From: AC-32 sp035473395
GTDB lineage: Bacteria; Actinomycetota; Thermoleophilia; Gaiellales; Gaiellaceae
Direction of reading: 5' to 3'
DNA length: 5,192 nucleotides
Assembly (NCBI GenBank): GCA_035473395.1
Contig: DATIOF010000178.1
Coordinates: forward strand, 1 to 5,192
The notes under the pieces were generated by a model that did not search any database, was not told where the DNA came from, and saw only the letters and a list, made by a program, of their open reading frames with translations. Below are positions 4,890-5,192 of the stretch, piece after piece; position 1 is the first letter of the stretch; every line of letters begins with the position of its first letter. The translations under genes were made by a program, and so were the position numbers.

Positions 4890-5192
4890 ATGCTTGCACG
4901 GCTTACACAGCGACTGCGGCGCGACGAGGGTTTCACCCTCATCGAGCTCCTGGTCGTGATCATCATCCTCGGGATCCTGCTTGCGATCGCGATCCCCTCG
5001 TACCTGAGCTTCCGCACGCGGGCGAACAAGTCCGCGGCGCAGGCCAACGTCCGCGCTGCAGTGCCGGGCATGGAGGCGTTCAACGCCGACCACGCCACGG
5101 GCTACACGGGCGCGACGCTGACGAAGCTGCAGGGCTCGTACGACGCCGGGATCAAGAACATCAAGATCTCGGTCGCCAACTCGACGACGTAC
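4890..5192 (+). CDS. Type IV prepilin (PilA-type major pilin candidate), C-terminus cut by window edge
   Basis: My own translation gives 101 codons open to the right edge with no stop. A short positively charged leader (MLARLTQRLRRDEG) ends in Gly14, followed by FTLIELLVV. This is a textbook prepilin peptidase site: cleavage after Gly14, N-methylated Phe at mature position 1 and the conserved Glu at mature position 5. The hydrophobic N-terminal helix runs to about residue 40 with the usual Pro (AIPSYLSF) and continues as an amphipathic helix (RTRANKSAAQANVRAAV). The globular part starts near residue 62 (FNADHATGYTG). The protein would be made in the membrane, processed by the prepilin peptidase and polymerised into the fibre that the divergent genes assemble and retract. 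The strong ribosome-binding site and position beside the machinery genes favour a major pilin, but a minor pilin cannot be excluded without the C-terminus. Confidence 0.93.
   Translation, partial: MLARLTQRLRRDEGFTLIELLVVIIILGILLAIAIPSYLSFRTRANKSAAQANVRAAVPGMEAFNADHATGYTGATLTKLQGSYDAGIKNIKISVANSTTY

Noticed and set aside
4302..5093. 263-codon minus-strand frame crossing the intergenic gap and the prepilin gene
   Set aside because: It overlaps both pilT in another frame and the prepilin antisense. Its Arg/Ala/Pro-rich product shows no domain, and the prepilin has a strong ribosome-binding site and a textbook cleavage motif.

Overview
The window is a high-GC stretch carrying the core of a type IV pilus (T4P) locus. 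Five genes run on the minus strand in the order pilT, pilM, pilN, pilO and a PilP-like gene, the last cut by the left edge. A type IV prepilin gene runs on the plus strand and is cut by the right edge. The two sets diverge from one intergenic region of about 160 bp. There is essentially no other non-coding DNA.

Organism (inference): strong G/C bias at third codon positions, GTG starts, Ala/Pro/Gly/Thr-rich tails on the secreted domains, and a prepilin starting with a short charged leader and a GFTLIELLVV-type segment together suggest a high-GC, possibly monoderm lineage. A deep-branching actinobacterium such as Thermoleophilia is my best guess. No rRNA or other taxonomic marker is present, so this remains a guess.

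Layout. The minus-strand genes are packed as an operon: pilT|pilM, pilM|pilN and pilO|pilP-like each have a TAG stop, two bases, then the next start. pilN and pilO overlap in a GTGA. The Shine-Dalgarno (SD) sequence of each downstream gene lies inside the 3' end of the gene before it, which implies co-transcription and translational coupling. The PilT ATPase has all the expected retraction-motor motifs. PilM is the actin-like cytoplasmic protein. It carries an unusual N-terminal extension of about 155 residues with Pro-Glu repeats and two copies of an LKKEIS motif, and it lacks both acidic residues expected in the actin-fold phosphate loops. PilN (with the INLLP PilM-docking motif), PilO and the PilP-like protein are single-pass membrane proteins with extracytoplasmic domains, forming the alignment complex that links the cytoplasmic motor to the fibre.

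The divergent prepilin has a perfect AAGGAGG ribosome-binding site. Just upstream, the sequence can fold into a long imperfect stem that ends exactly at that site. This leader and the PilM extension are the most interesting parts of the window. No PilB, PilC, prepilin peptidase or secretin gene is inside it.
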